From: CAYPZL01 sp964415045
GTDB lineage: Bacteria; Planctomycetota; Phycisphaerae; Sedimentisphaerales; Anaerobacaceae
NCBI GenBank assembly: GCA_964415045.1
Contig: CAYPZL010000054.1
Location: 1 to 30,859, forward strand
Direction: 5' to 3'
DNA: 30,859 nt
Below the pieces are notes generated by a model that did not search any database, was not told where the DNA came from, and worked only from the letters and a program-made list of their open reading frames with translations. The position numbers and the translations under genes were made by a program. Below are positions 7,857 to 16,311 of the stretch, one piece after another (position 1 is the stretch's first letter; each line of letters opens with the position of its first letter).

Positions 7857-7865
7857 TGCTATTAT
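7857..7865 (+). promoter_or_regulatory. possible extended -10 promoter overlapping the LuxR-type promoter
   Basis: TGCTATTAT at 7857-7865 reads as an extended -10 element toward the gene at 8021. It overlaps the minus-strand -10 hexamer, so the two promoters would compete if both are used. Confidence 0.35.
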
Positions 7866-7888
7866 GAGATTTGGGCAGACCTCGTCAA
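7861..7888 (-). promoter_or_regulatory. promoter of the LuxR-type gene
   Basis: On the minus strand, TTGACG (7883-7888) and CATAAT (7861-7866) are separated by 16 bases. This leaves a leader of about 115 bases before the ATG at 7740. Confidence 0.5.
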
Positions 7889-8020
7889 TTAGGGGAAATA
7901 CGTATTTTTGGCAGGGAAAACGGGGGCGTGCCGGGCCGGCGCCGGCCGAACACGGACCGGGTAAGGGCGTATACAAGGAGGGCAAGGCGTGGGCATTTTG
8001 TGTGAAAGGATAACGCCGCT

Positions 8021-8854
8021 GTGGTAGATCGAGTTGAGCTGAACGACAACAAGCAGGATATTCTGAGCCATCCGAAACGGCGGGACCAGATTCATCTCTT
8101 GACCATCGATCCCATTCTGGCTGCCGATATGTCCGAACGAATCCATTCGGACAAACGCCTGAAACGTTGTCGGCTGTTTCACCCGCGGGCGACGCACATA
8201 CGAACCGCCATCGAGGAGATCGAGCAGATGGCGGTGGAGACGGTCGGTTCGCGCTTGTTGATCTTTGACGTGCGACGGGTAACGCTGCCCAAGCTCCGCG
8301 GCATCTTCAACGCCATCGTCGGGTACAATCGGCGGGATTTCAACAAGCTCTGCTACACGATCTGTGTCGGCGACGGCCCCGTGAACCTGTTCCAAAACGG
8401 CAAGGCCCTGGAGGTGTTCGTTCCCTATCTGTCTTCCCATCGGGTGGATTACCATCCGGCGGTTTTCTTTTACGACCCGTTTCTTCACTACGAGGCAGGT
8501 GAAATGGAGCCGCGGGGCATCGACGAACAGTTCGTGATTCCAAATGAGCTGCCGCGCCGGCTCATCCCGTATTTCCAGAACGGCGACAATGTGGGTGTTG
8601 CAAAGATTCGGCGGTATTTTCGGGCCATCGACAAGGCCGACGACATCAGGAGAGAAAGACGGCGGATGCTGAAACGTCTGTATCGGAGAAGGTTCGTCGC
8701 CCAGTTCCCCGGGCGCCAGGAGCAGATGACCAGCCTGTTGTCCCGGGACGGGGTGCGGGTGGTGACCGAGAAGCTGAATCTGTATCCCCTGTATTTTGAG
8801 GACTGGGTTCACAAGCTGATCCGGCAAGCGCGGAAGAACGCGTCGGCTTCCTGA
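8021..8854 (+). CDS. unrecognised 277-residue protein
   Basis: I do not recognise a family. The protein is soluble by composition, with no signal peptide or membrane segment. It has an alpha/beta-like middle (RLLIFDVRRVTLPKLRGIFNAIVGYNRRDFNKLCYTICVGDGP at about 76-118), an aromatic block VFFYDPFLHYEAGEMEPRGIDEQFVIP, and a very basic stretch (IRRERRRMLKRLYRRRFV, about 208-225) that could bind nucleic acid (inference). The start is GTG with AAAGGA at 8005-8010. It is divergent from the LuxR-type gene across a 280-base gap that seems to hold overlapping promoters. No catalytic motif is visible. Confidence 0.7.
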   Translation: MVDRVELNDNKQDILSHPKRRDQIHLLTIDPILAADMSERIHSDKRLKRCRLFHPRATHIRTAIEEIEQMAVETVGSRLLIFDVRRVTLPKLRGIFNAIVGYNRRDFNKLCYTICVGDGPVNLFQNGKALEVFVPYLSSHRVDYHPAVFFYDPFLHYEAGEMEPRGIDEQFVIPNELPRRLIPYFQNGDNVGVAKIRRYFRAIDKADDIRRERRRMLKRLYRRRFVAQFPGRQEQMTSLLSRDGVRVVTEKLNLYPLYFEDWVHKLIRQARKNASAS

Positions 8855-9336
8855 CAGCCGCAGGCGTGCGGTCGTCGTGCGGTGTCGACCGCTCTGGCCC
8901 AAGCGGGACATGGGACCGGGCAAGGAACACATCGTTCGACGCATCGCCTCTTCCTCAGCCCTTATCCCATTTCTGACGATCGCGCTTTGACACGGCGCCG
9001 AAACGTCACGCGGCAACGATCCGCGCGACCGGAGACCCGAGGCCACATCTATGTTATCGGAACTCTCGGCGAATGACGGCTGCGCCGGGAGGTTGCCATC
9101 GATCTTTATTGGCAGTGCGAGGCCACGATGGGACTTGCGTAAGAACCTGTGAGGCGGTAGAGTAGCGGCACTGGTTTGTTTTTTGATGAGGTGTGTCTTG
9201 AGTCGGTTCGCCGTCTTACGACCCGGTTGTTGCAAGGGGCCGCCTGCGTGGATATGGCCATTCGATACGTGAAACAAGGATGTCTCCGCCAACCGCCGTT
9301 GCCCGGTCCGGTTGCGCATCATGGGAGCGAACGGTA
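8855..9336. other. intergenic region before the GH57-GT5 gene
   Basis: About 480 bases. I see no gene, tRNA or terminator. A lone TTGACA at 8987-8992 has no acceptable -10 partner, and a T-rich tract lies at about 9174-9186. Open frames crossing it show no protein-like features. Confidence 0.45.
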
Positions 9337-12087
9337 ATGCCTTTGGTGACGCTGTGCCTGCGCTTGCACCAACCGGTCCGGTTGAGCCCGGACGAAGCCG
9401 CGTCTCTCTGGAACGAGAAGAACCGGGAGATCTTCGTCCAACAGGCCGAACAGTGCTATCTGCCGATGTTGCGTCTGTTTGCCGATCTGATCGGGACGCA
9501 CCCGGACTTCCGAGTCGCCTACGCCGTATCGGGAACGTTTCTGGAACAGGCCGAGCAGTTTCAGCCGGAGGTGATCGAGGGCCTGCGCGGGCAGCTCGAT
9601 GCGGCCGGTCACAATCGACAGGTCGAATTCTTCGAGCAAACGTATTACCATTCACTCGTGTCCGCATTTTCCGATCCGCGCAAGACGGAGTTTCAGAATC
9701 AGGTCTCGCTCCACCGGCAGAAGCTGGACGACGTGTTCGGCGTGAAGCCGACCACCTTCGCGGACGCCCACCTTCTCTACGACAACGAGATTGCCAATAT
9801 CGTGGCCGACATGGGATTCAAGGCCATTCTGTGTGAGCCGAGCGACAAGATGGTGGATGTCCGCGCCCATGCGCCGGCCGCTTGCAACCGGGTCTTTCGT
9901 GCCCGGGGACGCAAAGGTCGCCCTCGGAAACTGGCCGTCCTGCCGCGCGATATCGAACTGAGCCGGAAGTTGATGTCCGAATCGGGTGGTGTGTGCATGA
10001 CGGCCGGCGAATACGCCGAGCGCATCGAGCAGGTCGGCGGTGAGGTGGTCGTGCTTGTCTGCGATTTTCCGCTGGTTCGGGAAGGCACCCTGGCTTGTCA
10101 CGAGATGTCCGAATTCTGGAAGGCCCTGCCTGGGGAATTCGCAAAACGCGTCGATATCGTGCCGGCCAATCCCACCGAGGTGGCGGAGTGGTTCCAGATT
10201 ACCGCCTGTCCCATGGTCGATCGCGTCGGCACAATGGATCTCTTTCATACGAACGGTACGGGCAAGCCGGCGGTGCTTGCCTCAGGCGGCCAGCGGATGC
10301 TGTTTCAGGCGATTGAGGATCTGGAAAAAGACGCCGCCCGCGCCGGAGGCGAGCTGTTACGCCGATTCCGCTACCTGACGACGTCGGATCACCTCCTTTG
10401 TCTGGACACCGCCGGCCGCGCCGACGGCGCCGGGGGCGCCGTCGCCTGCCCCTATGATTCGGTGACTACGGCGGCCTATACTCTCACGCGCGCCGTCGAC
10501 GAGCTGTCGCAGGAGATCAAGAGCTTCAATATCCTCAAGAAGAGCGCGCAGACCCCCGTCGTCATCGTTACGCCCGAGACCGGTCGGCTACCGTCGGAGG
10601 GAATGGGGCAATTTGCCAAATACGTCTCGGGCAAGAGCGGGGGGCTGGGGGAGGTCATTTCGGCTCTGTGCAAGGGCCTTTCCGAGCGCCGGATTCCCGT
10701 GCATCTGATCACGATCAACCTGAGCCGGCGCTTTCGGGAGGAGGCCGGCCTCAGTGAGGCCGAGTGGACGCAAAAGAGGCACCATTTGAATCCCGAGAAC
10801 GTGCACTTGGTCAGCTCGTCGATCTTCGAGGGGTACCGCAGCGCCTACGACGGGGCGCCGCTGGCCAACGCCGCGGAGTTCCAGAGACAAATCGTGAACC
10901 ATTACATCAAGGAGATTCGCAGCCGGTACGAAGGCCGGGCGATCCTGCACACGAACGACTGGATGGCGGGCGGCGCGGCGGTGGCGTACGCCAGCCTGCG
11001 GGGAATCCCCGTTCTGCATACCGTACACAACACACACACCGGCCACATGCCCCTGGATATGCTGTACGGCGTCAACCTGCAGAAACTCTGGCCCGCCTTG
11101 TACATTTCGCCCGACCCGTGCCGCGGCTGCATGGATTCCCAGGCCACCGCGATCAAGAACGCCACCAGGATCAGCTACGTGGGGGAGAAATTCCTCAAAG
11201 AGGTCGTGGAGGACTACTTCGTTGACCGGGCCATTATCCCGTGGAGCGTGCGGGCGGAGACGAAAGCCAAGTACCACAGCGGGTCCGTCGTGATCATCCC
11301 CAACGGCATATCTCCCGACGTTTATCCGGAGAACCAGGCGGAGAACCCGGACCCCGACAGCCCGGGGCTGGCCCGGGCGTACGGCCCGGACGACAGCATC
11401 GTGGAGAGCAAGAAGCTCAATCTGGCCAAGTTTCAAAAGCTTATGGGCTTGGTGGTCGATCCGGAGGCGATTCTTCTGTTTTGGCCGGCCCGCCTGGACC
11501 CGGTTCAAAAGGGGGTCGAACTGCTGGAAGAAATCGCCCTGCCGTTCATTGGCCAGCATTGGGACGTCCAGATCGCCGTGATCGCGGATCCCGTCGGCGG
11601 AAACCCCACGCACGCTGAGATCATGGGGCGGATCGCCTATACCTCCGGGGGCCGGATCGCGTATCGCCGGTTCGATCAGGATTTGAGCACCCTCGGGTAC
11701 GCGGCTGCCAGCGACGTCTTCGGTGCCTCGCTCTACGAGCCGTTCGGGCAGATCGATGTGGTGGGCAACCTCTACGGAGCTACGGCCACGAACCGGGACA
11801 CCGGCGGCTACAGCGATAAGATCACCCCCCTGAACCTGCGCGCCTGGGGCGCCCCCATCGACGACGGCAACGGCGTCCTTTTTCGCGATTACAACGCCAG
11901 CGGGCTCTGGTGGGGGCTGGAGACGACCGTCCGGCATCATCGCTATTTCCGCCAGCATCCCAGGGAATGGGAGAAACAGGCGCGACGGATCATGAAAGAC
12001 GCGCGGAACAAGTGGTGCCTTGACAACATGGTGGCGCGGTACATTACCGCCTACGAAGGGCTCAACGGCAAGAGGCCGCTGGTCTAA
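9337..12087 (+). CDS. glgA: GH57-like domain fused to GT5 glycogen/starch synthase
   Basis: The protein has 916 residues from the ATG at 9337, which is supported by GGGAG at 9323-9327. The N-terminal 400 residues resemble the GH57 alpha-amylase family: HQPVR at 11-15, QVEFFEQTYYHSL, a candidate nucleophile Glu at 167 (LCEPSDK) and TSDHLL near 350. The DYETFG motif that normally carries the acid Asp reads CDFPLVRE (Asp 243), so hydrolytic activity is doubtful. Residues from about 408 onward are a GT5 synthase. KSGGLGEV at 433-440 binds the nucleotide sugar, and HTNDW, PNGIS and SLYEPFGQ (Glu 801) follow. The enzyme should extend alpha-1,4-glucan from ADP- or UDP-glucose in the cytoplasm. This fusion is known in several phyla. 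A hairpin with T run follows at 12215-12234. Confidence 0.88.
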   Translation: MPLVTLCLRLHQPVRLSPDEAASLWNEKNREIFVQQAEQCYLPMLRLFADLIGTHPDFRVAYAVSGTFLEQAEQFQPEVIEGLRGQLDAAGHNRQVEFFEQTYYHSLVSAFSDPRKTEFQNQVSLHRQKLDDVFGVKPTTFADAHLLYDNEIANIVADMGFKAILCEPSDKMVDVRAHAPAACNRVFRARGRKGRPRKLAVLPRDIELSRKLMSESGGVCMTAGEYAERIEQVGGEVVVLVCDFPLVREGTLACHEMSEFWKALPGEFAKRVDIVPANPTEVAEWFQITACPMVDRVGTMDLFHTNGTGKPAVLASGGQRMLFQAIEDLEKDAARAGGELLRRFRYLTTSDHLLCLDTAGRADGAGGAVACPYDSVTTAAYTLTRAVDELSQEIKSFNILKKSAQTPVVIVTPETGRLPSEGMGQFAKYVSGKSGGLGEVISALCKGLSERRIPVHLITINLSRRFREEAGLSEAEWTQKRHHLNPENVHLVSSSIFEGYRSAYDGAPLANAAEFQRQIVNHYIKEIRSRYEGRAILHTNDWMAGGAAVAYASLRGIPVLHTVHNTHTGHMPLDMLYGVNLQKLWPALYISPDPCRGCMDSQATAIKNATRISYVGEKFLKEVVEDYFVDRAIIPWSVRAETKAKYHSGSVVIIPNGISPDVYPENQAENPDPDSPGLARAYGPDDSIVESKKLNLAKFQKLMGLVVDPEAILLFWPARLDPVQKGVELLEEIALPFIGQHWDVQIAVIADPVGGNPTHAEIMGRIAYTSGGRIAYRRFDQDLSTLGYAAASDVFGASLYEPFGQIDVVGNLYGATATNRDTGGYSDKITPLNLRAWGAPIDDGNGVLFRDYNASGLWWGLETTVRHHRYFRQHPREWEKQARRIMKDARNKWCLDNMVARYITAYEGLNGKRPLV

Positions 12088-12214
12088 CGGGAGCTCAGCC
12101 GACGATTGCCACGGCGACGTCACGCAGAGCAAGAGCATTTGTCCATGGCATTGACGCCGATCGACGACCATTGTTCGACCTGTATACAGCGAAAATCCCA
12201 CCCTGAAACCAGGG

Positions 12215-12234
12215 GCCCCTGGCCGGGGCTTTTT
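12215..12234 (+). terminator. terminator after the glycogen synthase gene
   Basis: GCCCC (12215-12219) pairs with GGGGC (12225-12229) around TGGCC, followed by TTTTT (12230-12234). A 14-base palindrome, CCAGGGGCCCCTGG (12209-12222), overlaps it and could form an alternative hairpin. Confidence 0.5.
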
Positions 12235-12246
12235 CGCGGATTTTTG

Positions 12247-12276
12247 TTGACAAACGGGCACTGGCTTGTGTAGTAT
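12247..12276 (+). promoter_or_regulatory. promoter of the cold-shock gene
   Basis: A consensus TTGACA (12247-12252) and TAGTAT (12271-12276), 18 bases apart, lie about 110 bases upstream of the start. This predicts a leader of about 100 bases. Long leaders are known to control translation in cspA-type genes. The leader contains an AGGGA/TCCCT hairpin. Confidence 0.65.
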
Positions 12277-12383
12277 TTTTTTTGATTCTGGTTAGGGAAC
12301 TGCTTTGCTCCCTCAGAAGCCGTCCCGGACCGAAATCGCTGTTTCGCCGTTTTTGTAGTACCGAGGGACGAAGGAGTAGTACC

Positions 12384-12587
12384 GTGAGCAAAGGTAAAGT
12401 GAAGTGGTTTGACGCCAAGAAGGGGTTCGGCTTCATCACGCCGGACGATGGGGGCGAGGACCTGTTCGTGCATTTCTCGAATATCGAGGCCGACGGGTTC
12501 AAGTCGCTTCTGGAAGGACAGGAAGTGGAGTACGAAGTTGGCGAAGGGAGGAAAGGACCTCAGGCGACGCAGGTGCGTGCGTTCTGA
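12384..12587 (+). CDS. cold-shock domain protein
   Basis: The 67-residue protein is a complete cold-shock domain, a five-stranded OB fold that binds single-stranded RNA or DNA and melts RNA structure. The RNP1 motif KGFGFITP (about 13-20) and RNP2 motif LFVHFSNI (about 27-34) are both intact, and the opening SKGKVKWFDAKKG is typical. The start is GTG at 12384, supported by AAGGAG at 12371-12376 seven bases ahead; an in-frame ATG about 100 bases upstream lies within the leader and is rejected. A strong promoter and an intrinsic terminator flank it, so it is a single-gene transcript. It acts in the cytoplasm, and expression may respond to temperature (inference from family). Confidence 0.93.
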   Translation: MSKGKVKWFDAKKGFGFITPDDGGEDLFVHFSNIEADGFKSLLEGQEVEYEVGEGRKGPQATQVRAF

Positions 12588-12624
12588 GTGGATCGCCTTT
12601 GAGTCAACCGGGTCGAGGGTTAAG

Positions 12625-12650
12625 GGTCCCGTAGAAAGCGGGACCTTTTT
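12625..12650 (+). terminator. intrinsic terminator of the cold-shock gene
   Basis: GGTCCCG (12625-12631) pairs perfectly with CGGGACC (12639-12645) around a seven-base loop. Five T (12646-12650) follow. Confidence 0.85.
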
Positions 12651-13250
12651 CATTGCGCCCTCGGAAGGCGGGGTGGTTTGGGGTCGGGAAAGCCTCGCTG
12701 ATCCTGGTCCGGGAAGGGAGATTGCCGCCGGTGGAACCGGCGCGCGAAGCGGGGAGATGTAAAAAAAAGTTAACAATGCATCGGTTGGCATTTCGGCTCG
12801 CGAGCGGGGGCGCTGCACTTCCGGGTGGACGACAAGCGGAACGCGCAAGTACGGGAATTCGAGGCGTGAGAGAAGACAGTTGTTACATGTATCCCATAGG
12901 CCAAGTAGAGAAGCGGGGAAGGCAGACGAGGCTGCGAATTTTCAGCAAGTACGTCCCGGGTCTGCTGGGGCCGGACGGCTTCTCGCACGCGCACGTGTTG
13001 TAGTGGTTTGGTGAGAATGACACGCCCGGGAAACGCGAAACCCTTCAGTTGCATCCGCGCGGCGATAAGGAAAATCCTCTGACCGGGATTTTCGCCACGC
13101 GCGCCCCGGTGCGGGCGGATGTGACGCCAGGCGCTGTTCGTAAGAGGTTTTTGCGGGAGCATCTCTGCTTTCCCTTTGACGAGCGCGGGCAGATCGTAGA
13201 TACTTCCTTCGTTGTTAGAGATGGTAACGAAACAGTTCAAGGAGACAAAG
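12651..13250. other. intergenic region between cold-shock and DUF3568 genes
   Basis: About 600 bases with no supported gene. It holds a 7-base-pair hairpin with a three-base loop (12726-12742), an eight-A tract near 12762-12769, and a likely promoter at its right end (13176-13204). Confidence 0.45.
13176..13204 (+). promoter_or_regulatory. promoter of the DUF3568 lipoprotein gene
   Basis: TTGACG (13176-13181) and GATACT (13199-13204) are spaced by 17 bases, about 45 bases upstream of the ATG at 13251. Confidence 0.45.
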
Positions 13251-13652
13251 ATGCGAACGCAGGTTGCGTTGTGGCTGCTGCTGGTGGGGTTGGCGTGTTG
13301 TTGCGCCGGGTGTCTGGCGGTGGCCGTGGGGGCCGGAGCGGCCGGAACCGTTGCCTACATGGGCGGCGACCTCGAGACCGATGTGTCCGAGGACATCGAT
13401 ACGCTGTACGCCGCCAGCCGGAAGGCGCTGAACGATCTGGGGCTCAACATCATCGAGGGCAAAGGAGGCAAGGACGCGCTCTCGGCCACCATCGTGGCAC
13501 GCGATGCCGAGGACAAGAAGGTCCAGATCAAGCTCAAATCGATCTCAGACGAAATGACGGAACTCTCGATTCGTGTCGGTGTCTTCGGCAACGAGACCAA
13601 ATCGCAACTGATCTACAACAAAATCCTGGAGAATCTCGACGCGGTGGAGTAG
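13251..13652 (+). CDS. DUF3568-family putative lipoprotein
   Basis: The 133-residue protein starts with a hydrophobic signal (about residues 6-20) ending in a cysteine cluster (ACCCAGC), consistent with a lipoprotein signal, although the lipobox is not textbook. A Gly/Ala-rich stretch (VAVGAGAAGTVAYMGGDLE) and the domain DTLYAASRKALNDLGL...VQIKLKS...TELSIRVGVFGNE match the DUF3568 family of small envelope proteins of unknown function. The ATG at 13251 has AAGGAG at 13239-13244; an upstream in-frame start lies before that site and is rejected. A probable promoter precedes it. It converges on the minus-strand unit ending at 13692. Localisation to a membrane surface facing the periplasm is inferred. 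Confidence 0.8.
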   Translation: MRTQVALWLLLVGLACCCAGCLAVAVGAGAAGTVAYMGGDLETDVSEDIDTLYAASRKALNDLGLNIIEGKGGKDALSATIVARDAEDKKVQIKLKSISDEMTELSIRVGVFGNETKSQLIYNKILENLDAVE

Positions 13653-13691
13653 TTGTCGTCTGCGCAGGGCAGGCGGTTCGCCGGGGTACGG

Positions 13692-14090
13692 TCAGCTCTC
13701 GCTCTCGTCTTTGCGGAGGGCGCGGAGTTGCTTCATGATCTCATTGATGCGCCATTCGAGGGACGAGAGAATCCAGAATTCAAAGTGCGCCACGCGCATC
13801 TGGGAATGGATCAGGTAGATGATCTTGATGGAAAGGGCGACGGTGGCAATCTCGATCATCAGCAGTCGCCATTTCTCTCCCCCGACGATTGAGATCGCCA
13901 GAGATACGAGGATGACGATGATGAACACGGCGTTGATGATCTTGGCCTGTGTCTTCGGCACGCCGCCGATTTTGCCGACGATGGCCCGGACGCGTTCCTT
14001 TTCCTTTTGAAAATGCTCCAGCTCCTTGCGTAGGTCTTCCAGCTCCTCTTCGATGTGTTCGTGCTCGTACTGCTGAGGTCTGTCCGCCAT
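13692..14090 (-). CDS. coiled-coil two-TM membrane protein
   Basis: The 132-residue protein has a strongly charged N-terminal helix likely to form a coiled coil (residues 8-40, EHIEEELEDLRKELEHFQKE). Two membrane segments follow (about 50-70 and 74-95), then a basic C-terminal helix. I do not recognise a named family; the design is that of a small membrane-associated assembly or signalling protein. GGAGAGG at 14096-14102 precedes the ATG. It is the last gene of the minus-strand series running from 19092, 91 bases after the M48 protease gene, so shared transcription is likely but not certain. Confidence 0.72.
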   Translation of the reverse strand: MADRPQQYEHEHIEEELEDLRKELEHFQKEKERVRAIVGKIGGVPKTQAKIINAVFIIVILVSLAISIVGGEKWRLLMIEIATVALSIKIIYLIHSQMRVAHFEFWILSSLEWRINEIMKQLRALRKDESES

Positions 14091-14181
14091 GAAGGCCTCT
14101 CCATATTGTCTTTCTGGTCCAACCGATTCAGATTATGTCGGCAGCAGCTTACCGTCTGGGGCGGATTTTTTCAAGACCGGT

Positions 14182-15453
14182 TCACGATCTGTCCCGGGCC
14201 GCGTCGCCGGCCCCGTTGCCCGCGGGGCGGCGCTGGAGATCGAGGGATTTGCTGCACCGGGGGCATTTGATGGTATCGCCCTTGAAGTTGGGCGGGATCT
14301 TGAGCTTCAGGCCGCAGACGCAGGTCAGAAACACGAAGCCGTTGACCCGGCGCATGATGTCGCCGATCTGGCGAAGCTGTCGCTCGGTTTTCTGTTCTTT
14401 CGTCGGTCCGGCGGCGCCGCGGCGGATTTTGACCTCTTCCTTCGTCAGAGCCGCAACGGGCACGACGCTCTTGCCGCGGGTCGTTTTGCTGAATGCCTCG
14501 GAATAATCCCGAAACGACGCGCCCTGGGACATGTTGCGCAGAATGCGGATGCGCTCGGAAATCGGCGGGTGCGTACTGGTCAGGTCCGAGAGCTTCATCT
14601 GGCCCTTTTTCTTGAACGGATTGACGATGTACATCGGGGCCGTGGCGCTGTTGGCCACCGCCAATTGCGGAGCCCGGTCGCCCGCGATTTTCTCCAGGGC
14701 GCTGGCCAGGCCCTCCGGATAGCGGGTCAGGCGGGCCGCACCGGCGTCGGCAAGGTACTCCCGTCGGCGCGACAGCGCGAAGTAGAGCAGGTGCGCCATG
14801 ATCGGGGCCAGAATCGCCACGAGAATCGCCACTACCATGATCACGATTTGTGCCTGGCCGCCGCCTTGTCCACCCGATGAGTAGCGCCGGCGCGAGCCCG
14901 ACATGGAGCTCCAGAACATCCCGCGCAGAAAGACCTGCGAGAGCAGGACGATCCCCCCGAGCATGACGCCGGCGAGGGTGACGTAGAGGATGTCGCGGTG
15001 GAGAATGTGGCTGATCTCGTGAGCGATGACGCCTTGCAGCTCGTCGCGGTTGAGCCGCGCCAGCAGTCCGGCGGTGACGGCCACCGACGCCGTCTCGGGC
15101 TTGCGCCCCGTCGCGAAGGCGTTGGGGGCCGGATCGTTGATGATGTAGATTTTGGGCATGGCCGGCAGACCCGCAGCGATCTTCATCTCCTCCACGATAT
15201 TGAAGAGCTGCGGGTGGACGTCGTGGGTGACGCGCTGCGCCCGGCTGGCCGCCAGCAGAATCTGATCGCCCGACGACAGGCTGATCAGCGTCAGCACCAG
15301 CCAGATCACCGTGGCGATCATCAACCCGAAGAAGCCGCCTTCCGGACCGAAGATCGCCATGCCGATGACCGCGCCCAGCAGTAGAAGGACGACCGCCATC
15401 AAGACCATGAGAAGGACGGAATTTCGCTTATTCGCTCTTATCAGTTCCCACAT
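14182..15453 (-). CDS. M48 family (HtpX-like) membrane zinc metalloprotease with zinc-ribbon tail
   Basis: The 423-residue protein is an integral-membrane M48 protease. Two hydrophobic segments sit at about 12-35 and 40-60. The zinc site HEISH is at 145-149 and the third ligand Glu is at 232 (REYLADAGA). Two more membrane segments lie at about 157-178 and 202-226, and the family STHPP block is at 293-297. HtpX-type enzymes degrade misfolded membrane proteins with the active site facing the cytoplasm. An unusual addition is a C-terminal CxC...CxxC zinc ribbon (Cys 378, 380, 397, 400), suggesting substrate or partner recognition. It lies 251 bases downstream of lemA, a frequent neighbour of htpX. 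The ribosome site is weak. Confidence 0.9.
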   Translation of the reverse strand: MWELIRANKRNSVLLMVLMAVVLLLLGAVIGMAIFGPEGGFFGLMIATVIWLVLTLISLSSGDQILLAASRAQRVTHDVHPQLFNIVEEMKIAAGLPAMPKIYIINDPAPNAFATGRKPETASVAVTAGLLARLNRDELQGVIAHEISHILHRDILYVTLAGVMLGGIVLLSQVFLRGMFWSSMSGSRRRYSSGGQGGGQAQIVIMVVAILVAILAPIMAHLLYFALSRRREYLADAGAARLTRYPEGLASALEKIAGDRAPQLAVANSATAPMYIVNPFKKKGQMKLSDLTSTHPPISERIRILRNMSQGASFRDYSEAFSKTTRGKSVVPVAALTKEEVKIRRGAAGPTKEQKTERQLRQIGDIMRRVNGFVFLTCVCGLKLKIPPNFKGDTIKCPRCSKSLDLQRRPAGNGAGDAARDRS

Positions 15454-15704
15454 AATTGCCTGTTCGATTCTGTAGTGCGAACGAACCTTTCACGTTCCGT
15501 GCTCTCCCGCAAGGCCAAACACCCCATTCGGACGTAGGGACAACCTGTCAGCGACCGTCAGGGCAGACCGGTCGGTCGGAGAAAGCAGATCATTACGCCT
15601 CCACGAGGGGATCAACGCCCGTTGCTGCTCGGCGACACGCGAAGAATCGCGCGCCCGCGCGCAGCACGCGTGCGGGAATCCCCTGTCATGTCGGCATCCG
15701 ATGA
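15454..15704. other. gap between lemA and the M48 gene
   Basis: These 251 bases hold no convincing gene. The gap is long for an operon, so the protease gene may have its own promoter, but I could not identify clear hexamers. Confidence 0.4.
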
Positions 15705-16274
15705 CTACGTAAAGCTGACCTTCGGCACCTCGCGTTCGGCGGGCGTTTCGACTTCGAAGAAGTCGCGCTTGGTAAAGCCGAACGAGCCGGCCACGATGTT
15801 CGACGGGAACATCTGTATCTTGTTGTTGTAGAACAAGACCTGGTCGTTGTAGCTCTGCCGGGCGAAGGCGATCTTGTTTTCGGTGCTGGTCAGCTCTTCC
15901 TGCAGGGCCAGAAAGTTCTGGTTCGCCTTGAGGTCGGGATAATTTTCCACCACGAGCATGAACTTGCTCAGGGCGTCGGCGAGCTGTCCTTCGGCCTTGC
16001 CGGCCTCGGAGACGCTCTTAGCGCCCATGGCCCGGCTGCGGGCCTCGGTGATGGCCTCGAAGGTCTCGCGCTCGTGCTTCATGTAGCCCTTGGCCGTCTC
16101 GACCAGATTGGGAATCAGGTCGTGGCGGCGCTTGAGCTGCACGTCGATCTGGGACCAGGCGTTATCGACCTGGTTGCGCAGACGAACCAGCGCGTTGTAA
16201 ATGCCGATCACGAAAAGGACCAGCAGAACGAGGATGCCTGCAATGACACCCAGTGGAATTAGTACTCCTGCCAT
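15705..16274 (-). CDS. lemA: LemA family protein
   Basis: The 189-residue protein has one N-terminal membrane helix (about 5-28). The LemA-specific sequence NALVRLRNQVDNAWSQIDVQLKRRHDLIPNLVETAKGYMKHE follows, and then a long helical body with the typical ending YNDQVLFYNNKIQMFPSNIVAGSFGF. LemA proteins form helical bundles outside the membrane. They are often encoded with HtpX-type proteases or TPM-domain proteins, but their precise role is unknown. GGGAG at 16280-16284 precedes the ATG. It sits 37 bases downstream of a 24-codon membrane microprotein gene and upstream of the M48 protease gene, in the same orientation. Confidence 0.93.
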   Translation of the reverse strand: MAGVLIPLGVIAGILVLLVLFVIGIYNALVRLRNQVDNAWSQIDVQLKRRHDLIPNLVETAKGYMKHERETFEAITEARSRAMGAKSVSEAGKAEGQLADALSKFMLVVENYPDLKANQNFLALQEELTSTENKIAFARQSYNDQVLFYNNKIQMFPSNIVAGSFGFTKRDFFEVETPAEREVPKVSFT

Positions 16275-16311
16275 GCTTTCTCCCTTCTGTCTGACGGATT
16301 CTCAGACGCTA

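Noticed and set aside
8987..8992. TTGACA as a promoter for the GH57-GT5 gene
   Set aside because: No acceptable -10 hexamer at 15-19 bases, and it lies 345 bases from the start codon.
7889..9667. 592-codon open frame on the minus strand
   Set aside because: It crosses two plus-strand genes and a gap, with low-complexity Arg/Pro/Ser-rich sequence and no domain.
10588..12261. 557-codon open frame on the minus strand
   Set aside because: Antisense to the glycogen synthase domain, with no family resemblance.
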